From Chrysaora quinquecirrha (lineage: Eukaryota > Cnidaria > Scyphozoa > Semaeostomeae > Pelagiidae), in NCBI GenBank assembly GCA_014526335.1, contig JACTAT010000282.1:711335-775334 (forward strand): 64,000 nt of DNA, given 5' to 3'. A program made the translations under genes and the position numbers. Every line of letters starts with the position of its first letter. The first letter of the stretch is position 1. Below the pieces are notes generated by a model. That model had not been told where the DNA came from, searched no databases, and saw only the letters and a program-made list of their open reading frames with translations. This document shows positions 1-12,149 of the stretch, in pieces.

Positions 1-1256
1 ATTTTTTACGGATGTTTTTGAAGAAATTATGAATGGATGTGAAGACTTGCCCCCATTGTTTGAGGGGAGCAAATATATAAAATTGTTGGTCAGCAATTTT
101 GGAACTGTTCTGTCAGGAACATTTGAATTAATTGAATTAATTAATTAAGCGCATAGAATTGTTTTGGCAGGTGTTGGCCCTTGTTGTCTCTCCCCTGCAT
201 CATGCAACTACATTGTAACAGGGGACCTGGATGCAACAATAAAATTGGTAGCTGCTGAAGATGTGACAAACCAAGCATTAAAGTACTACCTGGGGAAGGT
301 ATGCACGCTTTTTTAAAAGGAAGTTCAGTAACAGTCAGTGATGATAGAATCATTTAATGTATGATATAGTTTATCAAGTTACTAGTTTAATGCAGCAATT
401 TCATCTCATTTTTAGATTTTCGATCTTGATATGAATTCTGTTTCAATTAAAGATATAAATTGTGAAGATGAATTCCAAAACTTGCAAGTCGAATGTGGCA
501 TTCTAAATGCAATAACAGTAAGTATTGAGATTGCATACTGTGCTGTGCGCATGTTAGCACCAAATAAGAAAAGGAACAAAAACTAATGTAATGGAAAATA
601 TATTACAGTAGTAGTGACCTTTAAGTGTCCTAAATTCTATTGAAATCCTTCTGAAAGGTTTTAAAGAAATACTCTTGAAGGCAATGTTTCCTAGTCACAC
701 AGTGGTTGCTCTTGATTTTATGTTATCAACGATACAGTTACTTTCAGCTATGTGACTTGCTGTGTAACCAATAATTTGCGGATTACCCTGTATTGTATGT
801 GGTTATCATCATATTGTACTTTCGATTTAAGCAGGTTTTTGTATTTTGTTATTTTAGATGGAGAATCACAACCGCCTCTTGCAAACAATGATGCTCCATG
901 AAGTTATTGGCAAAAGGATACCCGCACTACAACAAATTAGGAAAGGTGTGAAAATACTAGGCATCCATTCCATAATTGCAAAGAATCCAAACATCTTTGA
1001 GGCTTTTTTCATGCACAAAGAGGAAAACCTTACTGCAACAAGATTACTGCAGCAGCTCAAATTGACAACACCAAGGAAATAAATCCTGCAGTATATCACC
1101 GAATCAAGCAGAGAAACCTTGGCAAGATTCCTTGTCTATGTAACTGGTGGCAAAGCTCTACCTGTGCAAAAAATATCACCAACATTTAAATTTGTCAGAG
1201 AGCTAGCAGTATTTGCATCAACTTGCTCTCTTGCAGAGATTTTGCAAAAAAGAGAA
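1..1256 (+). pseudogene. HECT-type E3 ubiquitin ligase-like gene, 3' part, broken by stops
   Basis: Three exons share phase 0: up to 298 (donor GTATGC), 416-517 (acceptor TTTTTAG, donor GTAAGT) and 858-1256 (acceptor ATTTTAG). The conceptual protein follows the HECT fold. An N-lobe segment has PLFEGSKYIK and later GPCCLSPASCNYIVTGD. A middle helix segment has IPALQQIRKGVKILGI. A C-lobe has FLVYVTGGKALP and ends at FASTCSLAEIL, whose Cys codon (1224-1226) sits where the ubiquitin-accepting Cys is expected. Layout and short C-lobe resemble G2E3-like HECT proteins of fish and cnidarians. Two in-frame TAA codons (146-148 and 1080-1082) interrupt otherwise continuous similarity, so the copy is probably dead. 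Introns are retained, so it is not a processed copy. The 5' part lies outside the window. HECT assignment is by motif reading only. Confidence 0.72.
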
Positions 1257-3110
1257 TAAGAGATTTTGCAAAAAAGTTCCAATTTGCAATGATAATGTAG
1301 CTCCTTGTCTCTTTTGAGTTGAGCTGGTAAGATATAAAGGAGAAGGATGGATCATTATCTGTATATTTGAGAAAGTGGCTGCTAGCAAACAGATTGGCAG
1401 CAAGTTGGATCACATATACTTTATACTGTTCCAGAAATATTTACTAGCTCTTCTGTCAGTTCTGCCCCTTCTACGAGGGTTCTATGCTATTTCTCAATTA
1501 TTCAGTACATCTGAGCAATGCTCCAGTTTGATCTCTGAATAATCAACGCTCTTGTCTTACCATAAGAACTTATTTTCCGGAACCCTGCATTTGCAAGATG
1601 ATTTGCACACACATGCAATTTTCGAGCAAAGTGATTATTACTAAGAATCATTTTCTCCTTAGGGTCATTCATTAGGGTCTTTGACTATATCAAAGAAGGG
1701 GATGCAAGGTCAAAATCGAGCCAGAGTCAGAATCTTGATGTGTGAAAAGTTTCTATTCGCATCAACTGGAGAAGCAGGTATTGAAACAACCAAAAACAAC
1801 AAGTATTAAACTGAAAAGGGGAACTGCATTAGAAACTATTCAATTTAATTGTCTAGCACACAAAACGATCAAGAGAACTGGTATCGTAAATTTGTCAATG
1901 TTTGCCAGGTGTTAGATTTTTTATATAAAATATTTGTTCAGTTTTTTTTATGAATCAAAGTAGATGTCATATCATACTTATTTTCACAACTGTTGTTGAA
2001 AGAAACCAAATAACATTGAGAATAAAATCTACTTACTTTCTCAAGACTCCCTAAATTTTGGAAGGTTTTCAACAAACTCGTCATTTGGAGCACCACAGTC
2101 AGAGAGAAAAGTTTTTCCGAGTTTATTCATTTCCTCTAAACAGGCATTGCCCCTTGATAATGCCCAGAATTGCCTGTTCTAGCATGCGAAACTGCATTCT
2201 CGATACTTTTTTTTATGATTTTTGGTATCAGTGACTATGCGTATTCCTTTGTCTGCGGGGCGATTATTTCCAAAAAAAATTGGACTTAATTTTTTCTTCC
2301 CTTCCACTGCTAAATTATCACATATCCTAATTCCACACTGAAAGAGCATCAATGCGTGGAAAAAGGTGAAAATCATTTGCCGAAGATATAAGTGGTTTGG
2401 ATCATTTATTTTATTGCAGCTCCAAACTCAATATCTACCAACGATGGTTCTAAGTCACATTCTTTGCAATAACAAACATATGGAGTCAGTAGCTCATAAG
2501 CTATGCTAACATACATTATTTAAGAAAAAACGCCATATTTTGTGATGATTGGAGCATCTTTTCAAGAATTCCAATAACTTTGATGTGCAAAAGCCCAAAA
2601 CCTAGGCAATTTCGCAACTAAATATGTCCCAATTCAGAGAAAATAGAGTTTTACAAGCATTCCTTTCATTGTGCCACAGTCCACAAACTCTCTTACTGAG
2701 TTAGGTTTTTTACACAAATGGCCATTGAATGATTCCTTCCCATAGAACGTATTATCGCAAGTGGTACATTTGAAAACATTGAATATCAGCTCCTCTACGA
2801 TTGCAAGAATTAGGCAGTCACCATCTAAAATCAGCCAGTCTCTGTCATCCCCACGATACCTTGTCAGACCAGCACTTTACCAAAGATTGCAAAAAAATTG
2901 CAAATTCTGTCGTAACAATTTGGATTGTGAAAATCAGGTTCCCCTGCCATGACAGAAAAATTGTAAGTTCTTACACAAGTTTTGACTACTGATTTTTGCC
3001 TGCATATCACGAGGAAGATGGACATTTTTTCACCAGTTGTAGATCCTATAACTTTCATCATTTGGAGCACCGCATTCAACACAAACTTTTTCTGCATTTC
3101 TCTAATTCTT
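1257..3110 (-). pseudogene. Degraded minus-strand coding remnants, family unknown
   Basis: Short open stretches on the minus strand look coding but are broken by stops and frameshifts. Around 1500-1680 there is HFARKLHVCANHLANAGF followed by a possible donor. Around 2040-2160 a stretch contains CGAPNDEFVENLPKF, and around 3040-3095 a second stretch contains VCVECGAPNDESYRIYNW. Around 2634-2826 there is a possible C2H2-like finger, FKCTTCDNTFYGKESFNGHLC less its last residue, preceded by LDGDCLILAIV. The repeated CGAPNDE motif suggests two related modules. I do not recognise the family. 1257-1490 shows nothing else. Confidence 0.3.
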
Positions 3111-3129
3111 CAATGAAACATCTTCATCA

Positions 3130-3760
3130 ACAAAATCTGAAGATACATTTTTGCCATTCTCACCATTGACAATTTTCAACAGTTCTTCAATGTCATCATT
3201 TCTACTTTGCCAGGATCATGAGAAATGCTTGTATAGAGACTGACTATATCATACGAAAATGGTTTGCTGTTGCTTGGGATTCTAGCAAGAAAATCCCAAT
3301 CATCTTTGATGTAGGTGGATGAAATCTGCACAAACGGTTTCAGCAGAGTATCATGAAATTTGCTGAATCTTTGTTTGGGTGATACTGGTCCAGGAAAAAC
3401 CCGTCTGCTTTTAGATTTTCAGGTGGTAACATTTGAATGAATACATCTTGCGATTAATGTATGTGTTCTTTGATTTCCTTACATAGAAAAGTGCATAGAA
3501 ATTGCTGCTCTTCCATTCGTAAATTTGTAATAAATCGTTGTTCTTTATTAGTTAGGGTATCTTCATATTTTCTCACTAAAGATATCAGGTTTCTCATTAC
3601 TTTTTCATCTTGTGCAAAGGAGATTTTTTGTAAGCTGGTGAGTTGAGATGACATTCCATATATAAGCATCTCACAGTTAAATGATTTATCCATCATGAAG
3701 AAATTGCCACCTTTCTCGGCTCTTTTGATGATGATGTCATTATTGTTGGTTAGATCATGT
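3130..3760 (-). pseudogene. Penelope-like reverse transcriptase remnant
   Basis: Reading the minus strand from about 3750, the first segment has NNDIIIKRAEKGG, matching the IIKPADKGG block at the start of Penelope-like (PLE) RT domains. A second segment in another frame (about 3420 down to 3190) has FSKFHDTLLKPFVQISSTY, then FSYDIVSLYTSISHDPG. The latter is RT motif A with the catalytic Asp (compare DVxSLYTxIP in PLEs). Motifs B to D and a GIY-YIG endonuclease were not found. Frameshifts and stops show it is dead. The 78-bp minisatellite starts directly at its 5' side. DIRS or LINE RTs fit less well because of the LYTSI block. Confidence 0.62.
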
Positions 3761-3768
3761 AAAGGTTA

Positions 3769-5745
3769 GATCAATAATTGAACTTACATACATTATGAGG
3801 ACATTTTATGAATCTTTGAGTCTTTCGTTCTTATCTCTATCATTTAATGCAATAATTGAACTTACATACATTATGAGGACATTTTATGAATCTTTGAGTC
3901 TTTCTTTCTTATTTCTATCATTTAATGCAATAATTGAACTTACATACATTATGAGGACATTTTATGATTCTTTGAGTCTTTCCTTCTTATTTCTATCATG
4001 GAACGCAATAATTGAACTTACATACATTATGAGGACATTTTATGATTCTTTCAGTCTTTCATTCTTATTTCTATCATTTAATGCAATAATTGAACTTACA
4101 TACATTATGAGGACATTTTATGATTCTTTGAGTCTTTCCTTCTTATTTCTATCATTTAATGCAATAATTGAAGTTACACACATTATGAGGACATTTAATG
4201 AATCTTTGAGTCTTTCTTTCTTATTTCTATCATTTAATGCAATAATTGAACTTACATACATTATGAGGACATTTTATGAATCTTTGTTTCTTTCTTTCTT
4301 ATTTCTATTATTTAATGCAATAATTGAACTTACATACATTATGAGGACATTTTATGATTCTTTAAGTCTTTCCTTCTTATTTCTATCATTTAATGCAATA
4401 ATTGAACTTACATACATTATGAGGACATTTTATGAATCTTTGAGTCTTTCGTTCTTATTTCTATCATTTAATGCAATAATTGAACTTACATACATTATGA
4501 GGACATTTTATGAATCTTTGAGTCTTTCGTTCTTATTTCTATCATTTAATGCAATAATTGAACTTACATACATTATGAGGACATTTTATGAATCTTTGAG
4601 TCTTTCTTTCTTATTTCTATCATTTAATGCAATAATTGAACTTACATACATTATGAGGACATTTTATGATTCTTTGAGTCTTTCCTTCTTATTTCTATCA
4701 TTTAACGCAATAATTGAACTTACATACATTATGAGGACATTTTATGATTCTTTCAGTCTTTCATTCTTATTTCTATTATTTAATGCAATAATTGAACTTA
4801 CATACATTATGAGGACATTTTATGATTCTTTGAGTCTTTCATTCTTATTTCTATCATTTAACGCAATAATTGAAGTTACACACATTATGAGGACATTTTA
4901 TGAATCTTTGAGTCTTTCTTTCTTATTTCTATCATTTAATGCAATAATTGAACTTACATACATTATGAGGACATTTTATGAATCTTTGAGTCTTTCGTTC
5001 TTATTTCTATCATTTAATGCAATAATTGAACTTACATACATTATGAGGACATTTTATGATTCTTTGAGTCTTTCCTTCTTATTTCTATCATTTAATGCAA
5101 TAATTGAACTTACATACATTATGAGGACATTTTATGATTCTTTGAGTCTTTCCTTCTTATTTCTATCATTTAATGCAATAATTGAACTTACATACATTAT
5201 GAGGACATTTTATGATTCTTTGAGTCTTTCCTTCTTATTTCTATCATTTAATGCAATAATTGAAGTTACACACATTATGAGGACATTTTATGATTCTTTA
5301 AGTCTTTCCTTCTTATTTCTATCATTTAATGCAATAATTGAACTTACATACATTATGAGGACATTTTATGAATCTTTGATCGTTTCCTTTCCTACTTCTA
5401 TCATTAAACTCCATAATTGAACTTACATACATTATGAGGACATTTTATGAATCTTTGAGTCTTTCGTTCTTATTTCTATCATTTAATGCAATAATTGAAC
5501 TTACATACATTATGAGGACATTTTATGATTCTCTGAGTCTTTCATTCTTATTTCTATCATTTAATGCAATAATTGAACTTACATACACTATCAGGACATT
5601 TTATGATTCTTTGAGTCTTTTGTTCTTATTTCTATGATTAAATGCCATCATGGAACTTACATACATTAAGAAGGCATTTTATGAATCCTTTAGTGCATCC
5701 TTTCTTGCTTGTATCCTTGAACGCAATAATTGATCTTTCCGAGCA
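3769..5745. repeat. 78-bp minisatellite, about 24-25 units
   Basis: A 78-bp unit (core CATACATTATGAGGACATTT, then a pyrimidine-rich half) repeats head to tail with few differences; the last two units (after 5590) decay. Because 78 is a multiple of 3 and the unit lacks stops in one frame, it yields an artefactual 541-codon reading frame of 26-residue repeats. Variant units recur in order. A unit with TTCAG plus a following unit with AAGTTACACACATT occurs as units 4-5 and again as units 13-14, nine units (702 bp) apart. The AAGTTACACAC variant occurs again as unit 19. This suggests block duplication inside the array. No codon-usage or signal argument supports translation. Confidence 0.9.
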
Positions 5746-6041
5746 TGCACAAAATGTAAATACTGTGACAAGAATTTGGGGCTGCTTTTTCTTTTGTATT
5801 TTGGTATTCTTGTTGTCATTTGATTGTACCATTTATTTTTGTAGAATATACTTTTTCCTTGCTTGAAAGCTGCATCCTCTTTTAAAGGTAATTGTTTTAT
5901 ATATTTAATATATGTTTCCGAAAATATTTCTGCTTATCTTTAGCATATAGAATGTGAAATTTTTTTGAATTATGACATTGTTTTGTTGTACTTCATACGT
6001 GAATCAGAATTTGGATACTCTTTTTTTATTTATTATCAAAG

Positions 6042-7730
6042 AACTGGAAAATGTACCAAGAAGGGAAGAGGAGGAAATTGTATCCTTGACGGCTTCAGCC
6101 TTGAATCCTGGTCTTGTAAGTCTTACACCTTTTGTAGGGATCATATTCTAAAACTTTTTTTTCTGAGAACAATATGAAACCTTCTGTTTTCCAAGTTATT
6201 AGTTACTGATCAACTCCAATTGGTAAAACTTTGTATTTATCTAGAATTAAAATTTTCTACTTCCAGGAGAATTCCTCAGCTCGACCTTCTTCAAAGGAAA
6301 TAAATCTTCCTTGTTTGGATAGAAATGAACATGTGAGCTTTTTTGTATTTATTTTAAATTATATACAATTATATATATACATGCACTGATTGATATTGAG
6401 CCTTAGTGACAGAGTACATAGGATAGGCCTCAAATTTTAATAGACCCCTTATCAGGTTATAAAGTGACTGATTATATCAGAACTTCTGTAACCATTCCAA
6501 ATAATGAAAAGAAATGCATTAGATATTTCTACTAAATATGTTTGTTAGATGTCTTTATCGTGTTATATTCCATCATGTGACTTCTGAATATGCTTTACCC
6601 AATAGTTATTGATGAAAATATTTTTTCTTTATCAGGAATCAGTGGTTGGTCCTTCTCCTTTTGATTATGATGATGTTGATGAAGATGAAGATGAACAAGT
6701 AGGCTCTTTTTTGTGATGTAAATCTTTACATGCTATTATAAATATTAAGATTGCTGAATACATGGGTCCTTCATCTTCTGAAAAGCACCCATAATATTAT
6801 AAAAACAAAAGTTTCAATAATTATTGATTCTCTGATATCACTGTTTTTTTCGTGATGTCAATCCTTGTTCTATGCTTGCCCCACACCACAGGGCTTTCTC
6901 AGTTAAAAGAACACTCTGAAGAAGTTTCTTATCATTTTCGAACAGACAGGATGACATCACTCACTTCTATCCAGTCACATCACACTCTGCCAAAGTCAAA
7001 TTAAAGTCATCCATCACTTGTATATAGTCTGTCGTTGGTCCTTTTCTTTGATATAATACTATAAAGAAGTCCTGCTTTCCTGGGTGAATTATAAGTATCA
7101 TGCAATGAAATTCTGCTTATTTTGGGCTTCCTTAGTGTGTCTGTTTTCAATGATGTTAAATAATTTCTTTTATAGGTAAGCTTGCACAATGACTCTGGAA
7201 TTCATGGAGAATTTCCAGAAATCGACGATACAGACGATGATAGTGTTCCAGTGATACAGGCATTTGTAAGTAATTTAGATTTTTGATGAAGTACATTTCT
7301 TAGTTAAGTTTTCTTGTTTTAATGTCTGTGAGAAAATCTTATCGTATATTCTCATATAAATTTTTTTTCTAAATGATTTTATTATTTTCATATTATTACC
7401 AGAATGAAAACGCTTTGGCAAGTGACAGTGATGATGACTCGGTAAATGACCCTACATTCAATTCAGGCGATGAAACTTTGTCAAGTTCAGCAGAGTCATC
7501 ATCTTCTAATAGTTCAAATGAGGAGGACGGAATATTTTCCCAAACTCCAAGAAAATTAAAAAAGGCCAAGAAAACTGTGAAAGAAATGTCACCAACAGAA
7601 ACAGCACAAACAACAACAGCAACAGCAACTGCCTCGCTGGAACAGATGTCCGTTGAGAATGTACTTTCAAAGCCGTTGAATGAGAAAGAATCCCTTCCAT
7701 CAACTGGAGGATCATTTTCCAAACCAATTG
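6042..7730 (+). CDS. Acidic N-terminal exons of the recombinase gene
   Basis: Five small exons join without phase conflict. They encode NVPRREEEEIVSLTASALN, then a Ser/Pro-rich piece, then FDYDDVDEDEDEQ, then EIDDTDDDSVPVIQAF, then a 109-codon exon rich in Asp, Ser and Glu. The last includes the basic stretch TPRKLKKAKKTVKEMS and a Thr/Ala run encoded by an ACA-rich microsatellite (7598-7632). Each exon is preceded by a pyrimidine tract plus AG and followed by GTAAGT, GTGAGC, GTAGGC, GTAAGT or GTAGGT. No folded domain is evident; the region is probably disordered. Conservation of phase across five exons is the main support. Confidence 0.66.
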
Positions 7731-8566
7731 GTAGGTCCTTCATTAATTATCCTTCATTATCCTACTTTTGCCATTTTCAAAGAAGAGTCCGATTGTAACG
7801 TTTTCCTTCAGAAACTTAACGCCTTGCATCCATCTCTAAAATTCCATTTTTCCCTAAAATTCACTTTCGAAAAGGGAGCATAACAAAAATCTTTGGAGTT
7901 TCTCGACGCTTTAGTTGAAACTCTAAAACTTAGCTTGATTCGAAATTGGACAAAATACTGTCTATTCTCATTGAAAACGATTACCCTGAGGACGTCATTT
8001 CGGATTGTTTTCGCAAGAAGATTGCAGTTTTTTTGGCTGTCAAAAAGTATGGTCTGCAATGTCTAGGAAACGTCCCATTGCGATATGAAAATCAAATTTA
8101 AAAGGCTTTTACTAAGTGCTTCGCTGCTGCCAACCCTCGGTTATTTTGTAGCGCTCAGAAAATTCTACCATCCATTCTAACGGATTGCGTACCTACCACA
8201 CATAAAAGTGTGGTTATTTAAGAATTGCCAGGTACGTAGGCCGCACTTCCCCGAGGCTAGGAGAGAGGGTAAAACAGCATGTACCTACTAATATTTGTTA
8301 CCACAACTTTCAGCAAAGGGAGCAACTGCCCCGTGGGACCAAGCAACAACCCAGTCTCAAACATGATTCGGCCATAGGACATCACTAACTCGATAACCCT
8401 AATTGTGCAGAAAATTACAGCGAGGATTGTTTTAAAATAATTAGCAAAGCAAGATCTTTGTTTCACCTAGGGGATTTTGGAATCTGTCCAAACCAAAACC
8501 AGATGGCCAGACAATTATCTCACTTGGACTCCTCAATTAATTCCATTGGTCTTCCTGCTGTATCTG

Positions 8567-8765
8567 GCTAGCTAATTAGTGTTTAAAACACAATGCCAAT
8601 TCAATTTCTCTTTCCGATTGGCGCATTTCGACCGCATCTTGGTATAAATTCCTCCTTCGTTCATTTGAGGAGTGTCAGACGAAAAAAGCTTTTAAGCATG
8701 CCCGGAATTGTTTCCGCTGTTTATAGCAATTTTGAAGTTTTGTAAAAGTAAAAAACTGTTCAATT
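8567..8765 (+). repeat. Dispersed repeat R1, copy 1 (intronic)
   Basis: Contains the blocks GTGTTTAAAACACAATGCCA, TCTCTTTCCGATTGG, GTATAAATTC, GAGTGTCAGACGAAAAAAGC and GCATGCCC, in this order. The same order recurs near 12350-12540 (+) and 12150-12347 (-), and partly near 15955-16040 (+) and 19545-19675 (-). No coding capacity or clear ends; probably a short non-autonomous element. It lies in the intron before the zinc-finger exon of the recombinase gene. The rest of that intron (7731-8566) shows nothing definite. Confidence 0.7.
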
Positions 8766-8835
8766 AACCTTCATAGTAAAAATATTTCTGAAATGTTGGA
8801 ACTTTTGAAAAGTGCAATCTGCTTACTCTTTTTAG

Positions 8836-10108
8836 TTACTGTCCCATTGGCAAAGAAAAATGAGCATGGCTCGAGAGTTTATGACAAGACCCATGCATGC
8901 TACTTTTATGCAACCAGTCCTTGAAAATTGCACGGCATCTTCTTTCAGTACACAAAATGAATCTGAAGTGCTGAAAATTACCTCAATCAATGACAAGACT
9001 CCTGAGGGAAAAAAGCGGAGGCAGCTCGAGTTGGAACGTTTGAGATTGAAAGGAGATTTTATTTCAATTTAACGGTTCTTAAATGTGGCGGTGAGCTCAA
9101 AATTTTGCGGCGTCCTGCTTCTGAAGAATCAACCGATTATCGCCAATTCGTCCCATGTGTTCACTGTTTGGGATTCGTGCAGAGATACGACCTTTGGAGA
9201 CATGTTGGGCAGTGCCCTTTCAATGTTTTAAAACAGCAACAAGAAAAACATCCGAACAGAAAGCTTCAGCATGAAAGTGAAATGCTACTTTGTGGAAGTA
9301 CTGAAGGTTGTAGCTCAGCTATGGAAAGTTCAGTAATTGCCATGATGCGACAAGACAAGATTAGTTTCACTGCTAAGAGAGATGAGCTAATAATGCTTTT
9401 TGGCAATTCATGGTTTGAAAAATGCGGGTCAGGCAAGTCAAATTACATTTCCGAAAAAATGAGATCCATCTCTCGTCTTTTATTAAAAGTCAGAGAACAG
9501 CCAGGAAAGGAAAATGTCGACTTGGCAGACATTTTGGCACCAGAAATGTTTGACAATGTAGTTGCTGCTACAAGATCACTGTGCAATTTTCACCAAATTG
9601 AAGAGAATGATCATTTAGCCTCTTTTGATAAGCCAGGTCTTGCCCTTAAACTAGGGCACTCGCTGAAGCGTTGCTCAGAGCTGCTGAGAGGAGTTGCCTT
9701 AAAGAAAAGGGATAAAGCCCTAAAGGATGATGTCAAAGCTTTTATCGACCTGCTTAATTCTGAATGGTCTACAAAGGTTTCAACAGCAGCTTTAAGAGCT
9801 TTAGCAGATAACTCATTCAAGAAGACACCTGACCTACCAAGAACTGACGATTTGGTCACGCTTAGAGACTTTCTTCTAGCTGAAATTCCAAAAACCGCAG
9901 ACAAGCTGTCGCTGAATCCTGACCTTCCCACCTGGAGATATTTGGCAGAACTAACAGTGGCAAGAATTGTACTTTTCAACAAAAGGAGAGGAAACGAGGG
10001 GTCGAAAATGCAAATCAGCCAGTTTGAAAGTCGACCCAATTGGAACGAAATTAGCATGGAAGAGATTTCAAGATCTCTTAAACCATTGGAAATAGAGCTT
10101 TGCAAAAG
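8836..10108 (+). pseudogene. Zinc-finger and N-catalytic exon of the recombinase gene
   Basis: The exon continues phase 1 from 7730. It encodes RVYDKTHACYF, then after a frameshift near 8905 CNQSLKIARHLLSVHK (a C-x2-C...H-x4-H finger), then after a shift near 8957 NESEVLKITSIN and a basic helix. After another shift near 9067 it reads NLTVLKCGGELKILRRP and FVPCVHCLGFVQRYDLWRHV, a second zinc-binding segment. A long alpha-helical region follows up to LFNKRRGNEGSKM, the likely first catalytic Arg box of tyrosine recombinases. The exon ends in phase 2 at LELCKR-type sequence before GTATTT. The intact part is 9081-10108. Confidence 0.66.
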
Positions 10109-11124
10109 GTATTTATATTTATATACATCTTTGTACGTTTTTCTTGGTTATATTCTTTCTGAAAATTTATTGTCACGCTTTTCATGGCCAGCTGAAATCA
10201 AAATCAAAATTCACGAAACGTAAATCGCTCTGGCAAAGTAATAACCTTAACTTGAAAGGCCAGCTGTTATCACAATAATTTCCTTATGTTTTTCAATTTT
10301 TCCATTGTATTGCATGAGATTGCTTGAAATTTTAATAAATGTACAAAAAGCGACTGCCAACATGTACTTTAAACTCTGCTGAATTTTCATTTGCAGTGTT
10401 TGAGCAAGCATGACCCATATGACATCGGTTTTCGGCATTTTTGAGGGGGGGAAACAAAGAGATAACGTTTTTGTTGGAATAATTATCTCTTGGTGGTTGG
10501 ACTACTTAACTGGACTGCTAAATTGAAAGGTGTTATACAAAAACCAGAATTTGACCTTGGACTAGAAGCCACGATGATATGTCACCTAGGGAGAAGGATG
10601 ATACATATGGCTCTCAAAGCTAAATAATAGCTATACCCTAAATCTTGGAATAAGCCCCTGGGGGCTTATTTGCAAAAACGAGTTTTCATGTCGGGGCTTT
10701 TTCTAGGGGGGTCTTATTCCAAGGTGTGGGCTTTTGGAGGAATTTACGTGCGACATCGTCGAGCAGGGAAAAATGAATGTACTGATTTTGATGCCTAGTA
10801 GATCGACATTGAAATGAGCTAATGATATCATTAACTATTTTATATTCATATTCATTAACTTTTTTTCAATAGCATGTGTTAATTGTAATTTATTTGTAGA
10901 TTCAGATTTAGCATACCTAGTTTTACTATTTAGAAAATCTAGTAATGCAAGGATGATAGCATGGTTACCAGAAGGTACTTTTCATACAGTTATAGATATC
11001 TTGTCTTGGGTCTTTGCATATTTCATAACTTGATTTGAAATCTAAGTAATCACGTCTTTAACAAGCAAGAATAATGCACATGTTAATTACTTAATTAAAA
11101 ATCGTTAATCACTATATTTTACAG

Positions 11125-11596
11125 AATGGATTTGGTTTATATTCGCGGGAAGCGAGGACGAAAAGTTCCGATATTAATGGACAAAGACGTTGTCAAGGCT
11201 ATAGCCACTTTGATCAGCCACAGAGATGCTGTTGGAGTCGTGCCAGAAAACAAATACGTTTTTGCTGCGCCTACAAGAGGTTCGAAAAATACCTGCGTGG
11301 TCCAGACTGTTTAAACTTGATCGTTGGCAAATGCAATCTCCGCCAACCTGGCCTTATTAAAAGCACGAAGCTCAGAAAATACATTGCCACAGTTTCAAAG
11401 GTCATTGATCTGAATTCTGCGGAGCTTGAGGGGTTGGCCAATCACATGGGCCATGATATCTCTGTCCACAGAGAATATTATCGCCTTCACGATTCAACCT
11501 TAGAGCTGTCCAAGGTCAGTCGGCTGCTGTTAGCTGTTGATGAAGGTCAAGCATCAAAGTTTCATGGAAAGAAATTGAGTGACATAAACCTTGACG
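11125..11596 (+). pseudogene. Catalytic exon of the tyrosine recombinase
   Basis: The exon follows ATTTTACAG and continues phase 2. It encodes YIRGKRGRKVPIL (the beta-hairpin carrying the catalytic Lys in tyrosine recombinases). After a one-base shift near 11285 (run of five A) it encodes LRQPGLIKSTKLRKYIAT (second Arg box, normally HxxR, here TxLRK) and LANHMGHDISVHREYYRL, holding the late His box and the Tyr nucleophile candidates. It then reads VSRLLLAVDEGQ and ends in phase 1 at GTGAGT. All core residues (R-K-R-H-Y) are present once the shift is allowed. The class is strongly supported; the activity of this copy is not. Confidence 0.72.
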
Positions 11597-11724
11597 GTGA
11601 GTGAAATTTGTTTCTTTCTCTTGCCGTGTCTGAGATGAGCCCATGTGTTTTTGAAAGTTTTGCAATATACTACATCAGAAAATAAAGTACTATTGTTATC
11701 ATTTCGGTTTCACTGGTCGTACGT

Positions 11725-12000
11725 AGCACAGGAGGCCCAATGTAACCTTTTTTGTAGATTTTCTGCCTAATTTGTCCAATTTTCCTATTTTCATTATAGA
11801 TATCGGATTGTTGTTGTTGTTCGGAAAATGCCACATTTTATTAGGCTAATAGGTATATAATAATTGAATAAGTTATCGACAGAACAACAACAACAATCCG
11901 ATATCTATATTGAAAATGCAGTAGGAGGTTTTAGGCAGAAAAAAAAAACAACACAAAAGGTTCATCTTTCATGATATGTATGAGAGTGTGCCTCCTGTAG
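11725..12000. mobile_element. Fold-back MITE-like element in recombinase intron
   Basis: Long imperfect inverted repeat. The left arm has ACAGGAGGC, AACCTTTT, TTCTGCCTAA, and ATAGATATCGGATTGTTGTT. The right arm has the reverse complements in mirrored order (AACAACAATCCGATATCTAT, TTAGGCAGAA, AAAAGGTT, GCCTCCTGT). The central loop is about 11830-11872. Arms are about 110-130 bp. No ORF. The target-site duplication is not clear. Confidence 0.78.
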
Positions 12001-12149
12001 TCTTGGAACTTTGCCATCAGGATGCCTTCTTATTTATCCTATTCTATCTTAGAGAGTAACCTAACGTTACTTTGATATCTTCTCAAGGTTTTGATTTTTT
12101 CATGCGTCTGGAGATAGTGGTCGTCAAAACTTATCGAAATATTACGAAT

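Noticed and set aside
3795..5420. 541-codon ORF as a real repeat protein
   Set aside because: It exists only because the 78-bp minisatellite unit is a multiple of three without a stop; no start context, no flanking exons, and the last units decay at random.
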